From Roseburia lenta (GTDB lineage Bacteria > Bacillota > Clostridia > Lachnospirales > Lachnospiraceae), in NCBI RefSeq assembly GCF_014287435.1, contig NZ_JACOPG010000001.1, positions 186,001 through 250,000 of the forward strand: a DNA stretch of 64,000 bases, written 5' to 3'. A program made the translations under genes and the position numbers. The notes under the pieces are model-generated. The model was not told the DNA's origin, did no database searches, and saw nothing but the letters and a program-made list of their open reading frames with translations. Positions 7,092 through 16,714 of this stretch are shown piece after piece; position 1 is the first letter of the stretch, and the number at the start of each line of letters is the position of its first letter.

Positions 7092-8684
7092 CTAATATGC
7101 GCCAAAATAAGCATCAAAGATCTTTTTGGTCGCCGGTACGGCATAATGTCCGCCGGATTCCACACCCTCCATGACAACAGCCACGGCGATCTGCTTGCCT
7201 TCCGCATTCTTGGCAAAGCCTACAAACCAGGAGTGATCCTCATTTTTGTTGGATGAAAATTCAGCCGTTCCTGTCTTTCCGTATGCTTCATACAGGTCAC
7301 TGTTCAAGACACTGCCGGTTCCGTTCGTGACAACAAAACGCATATATTCCTGCAAAGTCGCAGCATCCGAAGATGACAAAAGTTCGCCGTAAGAAGTCGC
7401 ATCAAACTGCTTGACGATCGTTCCACTCTCGTTTTGTGTATGATCGATGATATATGGTTCCATCAAAGTACCGTTATTTGCGATCGCACTGGCGACCATT
7501 GACATATGCAGCGGCGAAACCATGGTATCTCCCTGACCGATGGCTGTCTGCATGATCAAAGAAGATGATGCTCCATCCTCCAAGGTCATTTTGCTGACGG
7601 CGGTATTTTTTAAGGCTGTCGGCAAGTCCTGGTTAAAGAGCATCTTCTGGCACAACTTATGGTAAGCATCCAGATCCAGAGACAGCCCGATATTGGAAAA
7701 AGCACAATTGCAGGAATTGCCAAAGGCATCCATGAGGTTCTCACTGCCGTGTGCCTTATTATTATAGCAATGCATGGCATAATTGTTGTATTCAAAAGTG
7801 CCGTTACAATCATAGGAAAATGCATTCGGATCATTGCCCTGCTTTAAATAAGAAAGCAAGGTAAAGATCTTAAAGGTCGATCCCGGTGCATACAAGCCCT
7901 GTGTCGCACGGTTCAAAAGCACAGTAGAATCGGAATCTGCCGCCACATAAGAATCCCAGTTCTGTGCGATGGTATTGGGATCATAGTCCGGTTTGGAGAC
8001 CATGGCAAGGATCTTGCCTGTTGCAGGATCAATGACAATCGCCGCACCATCCTGGGAACCCATGGCATCATAACATGCCTGCTGTAAGGACACATCCAGG
8101 GTTGTAACGACATCATCCCCCGGATTCTTCTCGTCACGGATCTCGTTAAAAATACGGGTCAAGATAAAGGCATTGGAACGGAGCAGATTGTAGTTGGCAT
8201 CCAGTTCCACCCCGGACATACCGTTGACCGAATAACCGACGGCATGGGCAAAAACACTGCCATAAGGATATTTTCGGGTCTCGTTGCCCGCTTCATCCAC
8301 ATTTGTCGTAGCAAGCACCGTACCGTCATTTGCAAGGATATCGCCCCGCACGGTATAATCGGAAAGTTTTGCCAGTCTCGCATTGTAGGAATTATTGATA
8401 AAATCTTCGCTTTTAAACTGCATAAAATAAATGATCCAGCCCGTCATACAGATAAAGAGTGCCAAAAATACATAGGTGACGATCGCATATTCCTTATTGC
8501 GTGTCGTCGTCCGCCGCTCATTCTTTGCCTTTCTCGGTGTCTGCATCTGACGAGACTGCTCGTACTTTGCCCCTCTTGTACTTGTCTTTGTTTTATCTCT
8601 GCGCTTCTTTTTCTGCTTATCGTTGAAATCTAGGATCTCAACTTCTTTATCTTCGTTTCTTTCGTGCGCGTTCCATTCTTTCAT
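7092..8684 (-). CDS. Class B penicillin-binding protein (peptidoglycan D,D-transpeptidase)
   Basis: Cross-links peptidoglycan at the outer face of the membrane. The 530 residues comprise a basic cytoplasmic tail (1-65), one membrane anchor (about 67-89), a short dimerisation region and a transpeptidase domain. Catalytic motifs are S269-T-F-K272, S324-C-N326 and K470-T-G472. AAAGGAGAG precedes the ATG. The start overlaps the end of the FtsW/RodA gene by 38 bp, so polymerase and transpeptidase are produced as a pair. It is shorter than most PBP2 proteins and resembles the clostridial PBP that accompanies FtsW/RodA/SpoVE paralogues. Confidence 0.93.
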   Translation of the reverse strand: MKEWNAHERNEDKEVEILDFNDKQKKKRRDKTKTSTRGAKYEQSRQMQTPRKAKNERRTTTRNKEYAIVTYVFLALFICMTGWIIYFMQFKSEDFINNSYNARLAKLSDYTVRGDILANDGTVLATTNVDEAGNETRKYPYGSVFAHAVGYSVNGMSGVELDANYNLLRSNAFILTRIFNEIRDEKNPGDDVVTTLDVSLQQACYDAMGSQDGAAIVIDPATGKILAMVSKPDYDPNTIAQNWDSYVAADSDSTVLLNRATQGLYAPGSTFKIFTLLSYLKQGNDPNAFSYDCNGTFEYNNYAMHCYNNKAHGSENLMDAFGNSCNCAFSNIGLSLDLDAYHKLCQKMLFNQDLPTALKNTAVSKMTLEDGASSSLIMQTAIGQGDTMVSPLHMSMVASAIANNGTLMEPYIIDHTQNESGTIVKQFDATSYGELLSSSDAATLQEYMRFVVTNGTGSVLNSDLYEAYGKTGTAEFSSNKNEDHSWFVGFAKNAEGKQIAVAVVMEGVESGGHYAVPATKKIFDAYFGAY

Positions 8685-9996
8685 CAGACTCTCCTTTATC
8701 CACCTGCATTACATACAAGCCCTGAATAATCGCAAATAATATGATCGTGCTGAGCAGGGAACTACCACCATAACTTACCAGTGGCAGGGTGACTCCTGTA
8801 GACGGTATGAACTTTGTCACGCCGCCCAGTGCCAAAAAGACCTGCGTGCCATACAAGGTACCGATCCCCAGAGCAATCAATTTATAAAAGATGTCCTTTA
8901 CCTGCATTGAGATATTGAAAAACATGAGGAAACAGGAAATGCAGATAAAGATGATACAGATTGCAAATACCACGCCGAATTCCTCAGCGATCGCTGAAAA
9001 GACAAAGTCCGTTTTTACGACCGGGATCTTATCCGGCATCCCCTGACCCAGACCGACGCCAAACCAGCCGCCAGAACCAATGGCAAAGAGGGATTGTGAG
9101 ATCTGATAGCCCTGGTCGTCGATCACGCTTAAAGGATCTTTCCAGGCGATCACACGGTCTCTGACATGGGCAAACAAGTGATATGCCACAACAGAGGCTA
9201 ATGCCCCGGAGCCAAGTCCCAAGACCATATAGATGGGCTTTCGGCTCGCCACATAGAGCATGACCAGATAGGTGATCAGATAGATCAGCGCCCCACCCAG
9301 ATCACGCGATGCCACCAGGATCAAAACATGCAATGCCGCTAGGATCGTCACCTTTACCACATGATGAAACTCCGTCGATTTGTAAAGCATGCATGCGGAG
9401 AAAAAGATAAATAAGATCTTGATAAACTCCGATGGCTGCAAAACGACCGGTCCGATGCTGATGCTGAGTTTGGCACCGTAAGTCGTCGATGCTGCAAGGC
9501 ATACAAAAGCCAGTCCACCGATACCGATCAGACCATACAAAAAGCCCAGTTTATCCCAGACCTTTAACTTGGCAACCAGAATCGGCACAAAACAGGTGAT
9601 CACGACCGCTACGCCCGCAAAGGCAAACTGCTTGATCGCCTTATCGATATCCAGTCTTGTCAGGATCAAAAAACTGATTGCCAGCAGCATGCACATATTA
9701 TTTACCAATGCCTTGGAGGCATGGGCATAGATCTTCTGATAGATCAAAAGCGTGATGGCAAACAAAAGGATCTCACACAGGCAAAGCCCTAAGACCCGGA
9801 TATCCTGCATGACCAGATACAATACCAGATTGGCATTGATCAAAAGCCCATACATCAGGGTCGTCTGTTTTTTGTATAGCCTCGTCTGTCTGCGCTCCGA
9901 AATATTCTTTTTCAGTGTTGCAAAACAATAATAGGTATAGATCGCTATCATAAAAAGCATGGAAAAGCGACTCACCGAAACGATCAAATGAACCAT
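8647..9996 (-). CDS. FtsW/RodA/SpoVE family peptidoglycan glycosyltransferase
   Basis: Polytopic SEDS protein of 449 residues that polymerises lipid II. Many hydrophobic helices are present; the family signature appears as QPSEFIKILFIFF (about residues 190-202), GSGGWFGVGLGQG (about 310), and the C-terminal STGVTLPLVSYGGSSLL. Its ATG overlaps the U32 peptidase stop as TAATG and its own end overlaps the PBP gene. Whether it serves elongation, division or sporulation cannot be decided from sequence. Confidence 0.93.
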   Translation of the reverse strand: MVHLIVSVSRFSMLFMIAIYTYYCFATLKKNISERRQTRLYKKQTTLMYGLLINANLVLYLVMQDIRVLGLCLCEILLFAITLLIYQKIYAHASKALVNNMCMLLAISFLILTRLDIDKAIKQFAFAGVAVVITCFVPILVAKLKVWDKLGFLYGLIGIGGLAFVCLAASTTYGAKLSISIGPVVLQPSEFIKILFIFFSACMLYKSTEFHHVVKVTILAALHVLILVASRDLGGALIYLITYLVMLYVASRKPIYMVLGLGSGALASVVAYHLFAHVRDRVIAWKDPLSVIDDQGYQISQSLFAIGSGGWFGVGLGQGMPDKIPVVKTDFVFSAIAEEFGVVFAICIIFICISCFLMFFNISMQVKDIFYKLIALGIGTLYGTQVFLALGGVTKFIPSTGVTLPLVSYGGSSLLSTIILFAIIQGLYVMQVDKGESDERMERARKKRR

Positions 9997-12215
9997 TATT
10001 CTACTCCTCGTTTAAAATGGCCTTTGGTATAGTTACCGTCATCTTTGGCATCCTCTGTGCCAAAACCCTTATGATAAAAGGCATTCTCATATCGCGCTAA
10101 GACCTGCTTCATCTCCTCTTTTGTCTCAAAAGAAAAGTCCATGCGATATCCGAAAAAGCCCAGACTCTCTAAGGTCTTGTTTTCAGAAATGGTCTGATAG
10201 ATCTTGCTGTTGTATATCTCATTATAACAAAAAGCACAGCAGTTTTTAACTGGAAATCTCTCTTTGTAGCGGTCTTGCAGATAATATGTCCGCGGCCTAT
10301 GATCGCAGCCTCTTGCATTTGCATTCTGACAGTTTGCCGTGATCATGAGCGGTATCCTGCCATAGAGTAACATATAAGATGCTGCATTGTAGCGGTGGCG
10401 CAGTTCTTTGGCATTGAGTTCCAATGGTGCTGTATTGCGTGGATAGCCCATCTGCGCAAAAGCCTGCTGGCTCCGGTCAGAAAACGTATAGAGCCTGTGA
10501 TCTAAGATCACGCGGTCCCTAGGATATGCTATGCTTTCCAAAAATCCCAGTCCATCATAGGAGGCTACGATCATGCCGTCAAAATAGGAATCCGCAAAAA
10601 GAAAATCCCATGCCCGCAAAAGATCTGTCTCCTTTTTGCGACAGATCGGTGGCATTAGCAGATAGATCTCTTTATTCTTTGCGTGAGCGTTTTCGCAGAT
10701 CCTTGTTACCTTTTCAAGACATGCATCTTTAGAAAGTCTCTTATCCTGCTCCCATATAAAGAAGGCAAGCGGCAGACCGATTGTTTTTACCAGATTGTCC
10801 TCTAAGGCAAGCACATACTGGTCTTTGGTCTGACAGGTGACAAGCAGATGCAGCAAAGCGTCCGCCTTTTTTCCATTTTCCTCCATTTCCAACTTTTCAA
10901 AGTCAAGTGCCGGTTCTCTCTTGCCTGATCCTTTTTCTATTTGTTCCAGTAAGGCATCTAAAGCATTCCGGCGGATTTCATTGATACGCCCCATCGGAAG
11001 AAAGGCGCCCGATTCCAATGTGATCTCCAGATCTGAAAAAGTAAAAGGTGTGTTTCCCGTTTTTTTTAATTTCACCTCTACCTGTTCCTCTGTGATCGGC
11101 GTTTTACCGGCAGTCTCTACCACATCTCCAAAGACTTCTACACTTGCCGCACGTTTTCCATCCTGATATGACACACAGAGTCTGGCAGGACAGCCGATCT
11201 GTAAGTAACATCTGCCGGATACGCCTAATTTTTCTGCCACAGGCTCCGTGGCTGCAAGGTCTGCCTTCTCATGGGACGGCTTGGTATAGGTGATCATATC
11301 CGGGTCATTTTGCCTGGTAAAATAGGCGTTGGTAAAGCCCTTGCGATTGCCAAGATCAAAGATCCGCTGACGGTCTGCCTTGCTGACAGGCAGGTCTCTG
11401 CCCTCCAGATAAGCATCCATATACCTTCGATATAAACTAACCACACCTGTTGCATATTCCTTTTGTTTCATGCGTCCTTCGATCTTAAAGGAGTAAACGC
11501 CCGCCTCTGCCAGTGCCTTGATATAATCTATGCCACAGAGGTCTTTTGGACTGAGCAGATACTGCCCCGGCATGCTGGATTTTTTTCCATGTTCATCCAG
11601 CAGATCATAAGGCAGACGGCATGGCTGTGCACAGCGACCACGATTACCACTGCGCCCGCCCAGCATACTGCTCATCAGACATTGACCGGAATAACAGACA
11701 CAGAGCGCCCCATGGATAAAGGTCTCGATCTCGATGCCAGTCTTTTGGTAGATCTCTGCGATCTCCGCAATAGACAACTCACGCGAAGTGACAATACGGC
11801 TGGCTCCCTGCTTTTGTAAAAGGGCAGCTCCGTCTGCTCCCGCAAGTGTCATCTGGGTGCTGGCGTGGAGTACCAGATCCGGAAAATAAGATCGGAGCAT
11901 AGCAAAAACGCCCATATCCTGCACGATGACCGCATCCAGTCCCGCCTCATAATAGGCACGTATATACTTGTATAAATCCCGTTCGATCTCTAGATTTTTT
12001 AAAAGGGTATTGACCGTCAGATATGCCTGTCTGCCATACAAATGCGCATAGCGGATAGCCTCTGTTCCTTCCTCTATACTGAAATTCTTTGCATAGGCTC
12101 TGGCACCAAAGAGATCGCCCCCAAAATAGACCGCATCCGCCCCGGCATCGATCGCACTTTTAAAGATCTCAATATTCCCCGCCGGAGACAATAGTTCCAG
12201 TTCTTTTGCTCTCAT
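9996..12215 (-). CDS. Peptidase U32 family protein (RlhA/YdcP-like, long form)
   Basis: 739 residues. The N-terminus ELELLSPAGNIEIFKSAIDAGADAVYFGG and the segment FIHGALCVCYSGQCLMSSMLGGRSGNRGRC (about residues 165-195) are the U32 core with its conserved Cys. Cys near 628, 645, 657 and 660 could add an Fe-S site. Characterised U32 proteins hydroxylate tRNA or 23S rRNA rather than cleave peptides; RlhA modifies 23S C2501. Its place as first gene of the FtsW-PBP operon is not explained by such a role. AGAGGA precedes the ATG. A TATAAT at 12230-12235, just below the zapA terminator, may be its -10 box. Confidence 0.88.
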   Translation of the reverse strand: MRAKELELLSPAGNIEIFKSAIDAGADAVYFGGDLFGARAYAKNFSIEEGTEAIRYAHLYGRQAYLTVNTLLKNLEIERDLYKYIRAYYEAGLDAVIVQDMGVFAMLRSYFPDLVLHASTQMTLAGADGAALLQKQGASRIVTSRELSIAEIAEIYQKTGIEIETFIHGALCVCYSGQCLMSSMLGGRSGNRGRCAQPCRLPYDLLDEHGKKSSMPGQYLLSPKDLCGIDYIKALAEAGVYSFKIEGRMKQKEYATGVVSLYRRYMDAYLEGRDLPVSKADRQRIFDLGNRKGFTNAYFTRQNDPDMITYTKPSHEKADLAATEPVAEKLGVSGRCYLQIGCPARLCVSYQDGKRAASVEVFGDVVETAGKTPITEEQVEVKLKKTGNTPFTFSDLEITLESGAFLPMGRINEIRRNALDALLEQIEKGSGKREPALDFEKLEMEENGKKADALLHLLVTCQTKDQYVLALEDNLVKTIGLPLAFFIWEQDKRLSKDACLEKVTRICENAHAKNKEIYLLMPPICRKKETDLLRAWDFLFADSYFDGMIVASYDGLGFLESIAYPRDRVILDHRLYTFSDRSQQAFAQMGYPRNTAPLELNAKELRHRYNAASYMLLYGRIPLMITANCQNANARGCDHRPRTYYLQDRYKERFPVKNCCAFCYNEIYNSKIYQTISENKTLESLGFFGYRMDFSFETKEEMKQVLARYENAFYHKGFGTEDAKDDGNYTKGHFKRGVE

Positions 12216-12233
12216 ACATCCTCTTTCCTATTA

Positions 12234-12261
12234 TACAAAAAGGACAGTTTACACTGTCCTT
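12234..12261 (-). terminator. Intrinsic terminator of zapA
   Basis: Perfect 9 bp stem (12240-12248 with 12253-12261) and TTAC loop, then TTTTT on the minus strand. The stem overlaps the zapA stop codon. Confidence 0.85.
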
Positions 12262-12688
12262 ACTTATCTTCCGCTATATCTCCAAGCAATGCATCTTCAA
12301 GCGATGCCTCCAACTTGGACTTCTGGACCAGCAATTCCTGCTTATCCGCTTCTAAAGCCTTGATCTTTTCCTCGTAGTTTTCGAGTTTGATCTGATCTGC
12401 GATCAAGTCATGCTTAAGATCATAGATCTCTTTTTCTTTTTGATCCATATCCATCTGATATTTGTCGACAGATTCCTTTGCCTTAAAATAATCGTCTGCA
12501 ATATTGAGGGCAAGAAGCGTACTCCGGGTATCCGCAGATAATCTACGGAACTCCTCCATCTCATTAAACTCGTTTATTTTATTGTTGATGTAGGTACCTA
12601 CTTTTTGCAGATAATCTTCTTCTTCGTATCCACTTAAGGTATATACCTTACCATCAATAATGACTTCCGCGCTTTTTTTCGCAGCCAT
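12260..12688 (-). CDS. zapA: Cell division protein ZapA
   Basis: ZapA binds and bundles FtsZ filaments at the division site. The product has 142 residues. An N-terminal ZapA domain (VIIDGKVYTLSGYEEEDYLQKV, about 8-30) is followed by LALNIADDYFKAKE and a long coiled coil (about 75-135) that is extended relative to the roughly 85-residue Bacillus form. AGGAGG precedes the ATG, and it has its own promoter and terminator. Confidence 0.92.
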   Translation of the reverse strand: MAAKKSAEVIIDGKVYTLSGYEEEDYLQKVGTYINNKINEFNEMEEFRRLSADTRSTLLALNIADDYFKAKESVDKYQMDMDQKEKEIYDLKHDLIADQIKLENYEEKIKALEADKQELLVQKSKLEASLEDALLGDIAEDK

Positions 12689-12721
12689 AAAACGCTTCCT
12701 CCTACTGTCTACAATATATCT

Positions 12722-12750
12722 ATTATATCGGGTTATTTTTAGAATTACAA
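12722..12750 (-). promoter_or_regulatory. Sigma-A type promoter of zapA
   Basis: TTGTAA (12745-12750), 17 bp spacer, TATAAT (12722-12727); the start codon is about 34 bp downstream. Confidence 0.78.
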
Positions 12751-12760
12751 GACTATTCCC

Positions 12761-13753
12761 TTATTTTTCCAATCCCAACTGCTGATATGCCAGATCGGTC
12801 GCCACACGTCCCTTTGGCGTCCGCATGATCAGTCCGTTCATGACCAGATATGGCTCGATCACATCCTCGATCGTTCCCGAATCCTCGCCGATCGTCGCTG
12901 CCAAGGTTTCAAGACCTACCGGGCCACCGGAAAAATTATGAATGATGGTCTCTAAGATCCTTCTGTCATTGCGATCTAAGCCCATAGAGTCCACATCCAA
13001 AAGGTCAAGTGCCGCCGCAGCCACTTCCTTTGTCACCACGCCGTCATAACGTACCTCCGCAAAATCACGCACACGGCGCAAAAAGCGGTTGGCGATACGT
13101 GGCGTTCCTCTGGATCGTCTTGCCAGTTCGTAGGCACCTTCCTCATCAATCTTGACATTTAATTTTCCCGCCGACTGTAAGACAATGGTCTGCAACTCCT
13201 TTGCGTTGTAGTATTCCAGATGATGTACCACGCCAAAACGGTCACGCAGCGGTGCCGACAAAAGTCCTGCTCTTGTCGTCGCTCCCACCAGCGTATAGCG
13301 AGGCAGTTCGATACGCACGGATTTGGCTGAATTTTCTTTGCCGATCAAAACGTCCATGGCATAATCTTCCATGGCGGTATATAAAAATTCCTCTACCTGC
13401 TTGTTCAAACGATGGATCTCGTCAATAAATAAGACATCCCCCTCGCGCAGGTTGGATAGGATCGATGCCATGTCCCCTGTCTTTGCAATGGCAGGGCCGG
13501 ATGTGATCTTGATGTTGGAGCCCATCTCACTTGCAATGATGCAGGCAAGAGTGGTCTTACCAAGTCCCGGCGGTCCGTAGAAAAGCACATGATCCAGTGC
13601 CTCTCCACGGTTCTTTGCCGCTTCGATATATACTTTTAAATTATCCTTGATGCGATCCTGCCCGACATATTCCGCCAATTTGACCGGACGAAGGGAGGAT
13701 TCCACACTGCGTTCTTCTGTCAGAACTTCTGTTGATATAACACGCTTTTCCAT
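12761..13753 (-). CDS. ruvB: Holliday junction branch migration ATPase RuvB
   Basis: Hexameric AAA+ motor driving branch migration with RuvA. 330 residues with Walker [12 protein letters not shown] (about 60-70), Walker [10 protein letters not shown], sensor [18 protein letters not shown], and the C-terminal winged helix with the conserved GPVGLETLA and ending [16 protein letters not shown]. It follows ruvA by 9 bp. AGGAGC serves as ribosome site. No LexA box was identified upstream. Confidence 0.97.
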   Translation of the reverse strand: MEKRVISTEVLTEERSVESSLRPVKLAEYVGQDRIKDNLKVYIEAAKNRGEALDHVLFYGPPGLGKTTLACIIASEMGSNIKITSGPAIAKTGDMASILSNLREGDVLFIDEIHRLNKQVEEFLYTAMEDYAMDVLIGKENSAKSVRIELPRYTLVGATTRAGLLSAPLRDRFGVVHHLEYYNAKELQTIVLQSAGKLNVKIDEEGAYELARRSRGTPRIANRFLRRVRDFAEVRYDGVVTKEVAAAALDLLDVDSMGLDRNDRRILETIIHNFSGGPVGLETLAATIGEDSGTIEDVIEPYLVMNGLIMRTPKGRVATDLAYQQLGLEK

Positions 13754-13762
13754 ATCCTGCTC

Positions 13763-14365
13763 CTATAAAAAAGACATTTTCTTTAAGACTTCTTTCAAGA
13801 CCACTTCCACGGTATCGTCCTCCGTGATCTCCATATCTTCCATGGCACGCAGTGCCTGGGATGCCGAGTAACCGAGTGAGGTCATGGCATCGATCACATC
13901 CGTCTTGATCGCAGAGGCAGCATCATTTACCGGCATGCCGCTGGCACTGCCCGCCGGTGCGATCTTATCAATCTTGTCTTTGAGGTCAATGATAACACGC
14001 TGGGCTGTCTTAGAACCGATCCCCGGTGCTGCCGCGATCGCCTTGGCATCCTCTGCTAATATGGCAAAGCGCAGATCCTGCGCACTTAAGACACCAAGGA
14101 CTGCCAAAGCCCCCTTGGGCCCGATCCCATTGACACCGATCAAGAGTTTAAACAGAGCCAGTTCTTCCTTGGTGCGGAAACCAAAAAACTGCATAGCATC
14201 TTCTCTTACATACAAATAGGTATAGATCTTGACATTGCCGCCCACATTTGGCAACTGGTAGACCACAGATTTTGGTATAAAAAATTCATAGCCAATCCCA
14301 TGATTATCCACCACAATCGTTTCTTCATTTACTTCAACCAACTGACCTGAAATATAGGAATACAT
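13763..14365 (-). CDS. ruvA: Holliday junction DNA helicase RuvA
   Basis: Tetrameric junction-binding partner of RuvB. 200 residues: OB fold (1-62, MYSYISGQLVEVNEETIVVD), tandem helix-hairpin-helix motifs (GVNGIGPKGALAVLG and AAAPGIGSKTAQRVIIDLKD), an acidic linker, and a C-terminal RuvB-binding domain (about 150-200). GGAGA precedes the ATG. It lies 10 bp after the Gx transporter gene. Confidence 0.97.
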   Translation of the reverse strand: MYSYISGQLVEVNEETIVVDNHGIGYEFFIPKSVVYQLPNVGGNVKIYTYLYVREDAMQFFGFRTKEELALFKLLIGVNGIGPKGALAVLGVLSAQDLRFAILAEDAKAIAAAPGIGSKTAQRVIIDLKDKIDKIAPAGSASGMPVNDAASAIKTDVIDAMTSLGYSASQALRAMEDMEITEDDTVEVVLKEVLKKMSFL

Positions 14366-14375
14366 AATCTCTCCA

Positions 14376-14873
14376 TCATCTTATAAAATGTTTTGTTCTC
14401 GTATAGATTTCCTGGGCTAAAAGTCCGATCAAAAGTCCCGTGATCCAGCCACCGACAAAAAGGAAGGGAAAATAGCCGAAGATATAGTAATTCTTAACGA
14501 CCACCATAGCCACCAAGATCTGCCCCAGATTATGGGTTATCCCTCCACAGATACTGACGGCGATCATATGAAACCAGCCTGTCTTTTTTAAAAGTGTCAT
14601 GACAAACAAACTGAGCAGTCCGCCCGCCAGACTATAGAGGATACTAAAGGCATTTCCAAACATAAAACCGGCAAGCAAAATACGCATGAAAGATACCGCC
14701 AGTGCCTCTTTTGTCCCATAAAAGTAAAGAAGAAGCACAACGACAATATTGGTCAGTCCCAGTTTCATGCCCGGCACCCCGAAATAAAAAGGGATCAGGG
14801 ATTCAATATAACTACAGATCAATGCCAGTGCTAAAAAAACACCCAGCAATGCGACTTTTTTTCTCATATCCAC
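14376..14873 (-). CDS. Gx transporter family membrane protein (heptaprenyl diphosphate synthase component I-like)
   Basis: 165 residues with about five hydrophobic helices. VPGMKLGLTNIVVVLLLYF and GNAFSILYSLAGGLLSLFVM match the Hpre_diP_synt_I / Gx transporter family, thought to be ECF-like substrate-binding membrane proteins; the substrate is unknown. It follows the NusG-II gene by 2 bp, a pairing common in Clostridia and suggesting a joint role. AGAGGTGG precedes the ATG. Confidence 0.85.
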   Translation of the reverse strand: MDMRKKVALLGVFLALALICSYIESLIPFYFGVPGMKLGLTNIVVVLLLYFYGTKEALAVSFMRILLAGFMFGNAFSILYSLAGGLLSLFVMTLLKKTGWFHMIAVSICGGITHNLGQILVAMVVVKNYYIFGYFPFLFVGGWITGLLIGLLAQEIYTRTKHFIR

Positions 14874-14875
14874 CT

Positions 14876-15256
14876 CTAGTTTGCCACCGAGTCGATCCCG
14901 GATGTATCCGCAGAGACCACGGTAACCACTACCTTATTGGGAAGGCAGACGATGGTCTCCTTATCGTGGCTCTTTTTCCCCTGCTTTTCACAGAGTTTGT
15001 CCGGACAAGTGGCATCCTGCATAAAGATCTCTCCATCCTGAATACAAAGGACATTGCATACAGAATCATCCTTTTTGATTTCGATCGTCTGGTCTCTTTT
15101 CAGATCATAAGTACCATAGGTTTCACCATCCAGCGTGACAATGGCTTTTTCTGCACTTTCCTTTTGCCAAAAACTCGTATAGCCCCAGATAGCGATAGCA
15201 ATGATTGCTAAGACTCCCAACAGAATCCAATCTCTCTTACCAAAGTGCTGTCTCAT
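14876..15256 (-). CDS. NusG domain II-containing membrane-anchored protein
   Basis: 126 residues from the ATG at 15256, which overlaps the miaB stop (TGATG) with GGAG nine bases upstream; a TTG one codon earlier is possible. An N-terminal membrane anchor (WILLGVLAIIAIAIWGYTSF, about 9-28) is followed by an extracytoplasmic NusG_II domain with paired Cys (VCNVLC; ATCPDKLCEKQG). Despite the name, the fold implies no transcription role. Coupled to the Gx transporter gene; function unknown. Confidence 0.85.
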   Translation of the reverse strand: MRQHFGKRDWILLGVLAIIAIAIWGYTSFWQKESAEKAIVTLDGETYGTYDLKRDQTIEIKKDDSVCNVLCIQDGEIFMQDATCPDKLCEKQGKKSHDKETIVCLPNKVVVTVVSADTSGIDSVAN

Positions 15257-16692
15257 CAAACCCGCTCTCCAATATAGTAAAATCCTTTACACTCTACCAG
15301 TTTTATCGGAAGGATCTGCCCGATCAGATCGGCTTCTCCCGGGAAATGTACGGTAGAGTTATTGCTCATACGTCCGGTCATCAGGCTGGCATCATGCTGG
15401 TTGATTTCTTCTACCAAAACATCTACAGTCTTGCCTTCATAGACCTTTGCCTTTTCTGCGGAGATCGCCTGCACACGGCTAAGCAAGCGGTCAAAACGGT
15501 CTTTTACCACATCTGACGGGATCTGATCGTCCATGGATGCAGCAGGCGTACCGGTTCTCTTGGAATAGATAAATGTAAAGGCACTGTCATAGCGCACTTT
15601 TTCTACGACGTCTAAAGTCTCCAAGAAATCTTCCTCGGTCTCGCCCGGGAAACCGACAATGATATCGGTTGTGATCGCCATATCCGGCACTGCCGCGCGG
15701 ATCTTATCTACCAGAGTCAAATAATCTTCCTTGGTGTAATGGCGGTTCATCTTTTGCAAGATCTTGCTGCTGCCGGATTGCAGTGGCAGGTGTAAGTGCT
15801 TGCAGACCTTTTTGGATTTTCCCAGAACCTCGATCAGTTCATCGGATAAATCCTTTGGATGGGATGTCATAAAACGGATACGTTCCAAGCCCTCGATCTG
15901 CTCCACCTGCTCCAACAACTGGGCAAAAGTCACCGGCTCGTCCAAATTCTTTCCGTAGGAATTGACATTCTGTCCCAAGAGCATGACTTCTACCACGCCG
16001 TCTGCGACCAGTTTTTCAATCTCACGGATAATATCGATCGGCTTACGGCTGCGCTCCCTGCCCCGGACATAAGGTACAATACAATAACTGCAAAAATTAT
16101 TGCAACCGAACATGATATTGACACCGGATTTGAAACTGTATTTTCTCTCAATCGGCAGGTCTTCTACGATCTGGTCGGTATCTTTCCAGATGTCTACGAT
16201 CATAGACTCGGATAAAAGCGACCGCACCAAAAGTTCTGCGAATTTGTAAATATTATGTGTACCAAAGACCAGATCGACAAAACGATATTTCTTGCGGATG
16301 GTCTCAACCACATGCTCTTCCTGCATCATACAACCGCACAGGGCGATCATCATATGAGGATTTTTCTTTTTCTTATTGTGCAGATAGCCCAAATGTCCAT
16401 AGACCTTGTTGTTGGCATTTTCACGCACGGTACAGGTATTGTAGAGCACAAAATCCGCATCCTCGGAATCCGCCTGCACATAGCCGACCTGCTCTAAGAT
16501 ACCGATCAGTTTCTCAGAATCTCTGGCATTCATCTGGCACCCGAAAGTATTGACACAAAAGGTCAGTTTGCGTCCGGCTTCCTTTTCCTTATCTTCCAGG
16601 ATCTGCTTTGCTACGTCAATAAAATAATACTGTCTTTCTACTTCGGTAGCAGGAATCTTGTCTTCCGAAAGCACATCTTCTAATCTCATCAT
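15256..16692 (-). CDS. miaB: tRNA-2-methylthio-N6-dimethylallyladenosine synthase MiaB
   Basis: Radical SAM methylthiotransferase acting on i6A37 of tRNA. The UPF0004 domain (CVNTFGCQMNARDSE) is followed by the radical SAM cluster CNNFCSYC with IVPYVRGRERSR, and a C-terminal TRAM domain. The frame is open to 16734, but GAAGGAG sits nine bases before the ATG at 16692, giving 478 residues; the longer start overlaps proA and lacks a good site. The position between proA and the NusG-II gene with overlaps indicates an operon. Confidence 0.95.
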   Translation of the reverse strand: MMRLEDVLSEDKIPATEVERQYYFIDVAKQILEDKEKEAGRKLTFCVNTFGCQMNARDSEKLIGILEQVGYVQADSEDADFVLYNTCTVRENANNKVYGHLGYLHNKKKKNPHMMIALCGCMMQEEHVVETIRKKYRFVDLVFGTHNIYKFAELLVRSLLSESMIVDIWKDTDQIVEDLPIERKYSFKSGVNIMFGCNNFCSYCIVPYVRGRERSRKPIDIIREIEKLVADGVVEVMLLGQNVNSYGKNLDEPVTFAQLLEQVEQIEGLERIRFMTSHPKDLSDELIEVLGKSKKVCKHLHLPLQSGSSKILQKMNRHYTKEDYLTLVDKIRAAVPDMAITTDIIVGFPGETEEDFLETLDVVEKVRYDSAFTFIYSKRTGTPAASMDDQIPSDVVKDRFDRLLSRVQAISAEKAKVYEGKTVDVLVEEINQHDASLMTGRMSNNSTVHFPGEADLIGQILPIKLVECKGFYYIGERV

Positions 16693-16714
16693 AAAGTTAT
16701 TCTCCTTCAAAAGG

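Noticed and set aside
14702..15211. 169-residue plus-strand ORF
   Set aside because: It is antisense to the Gx transporter and NusG-II genes, both with family matches and ribosome sites.
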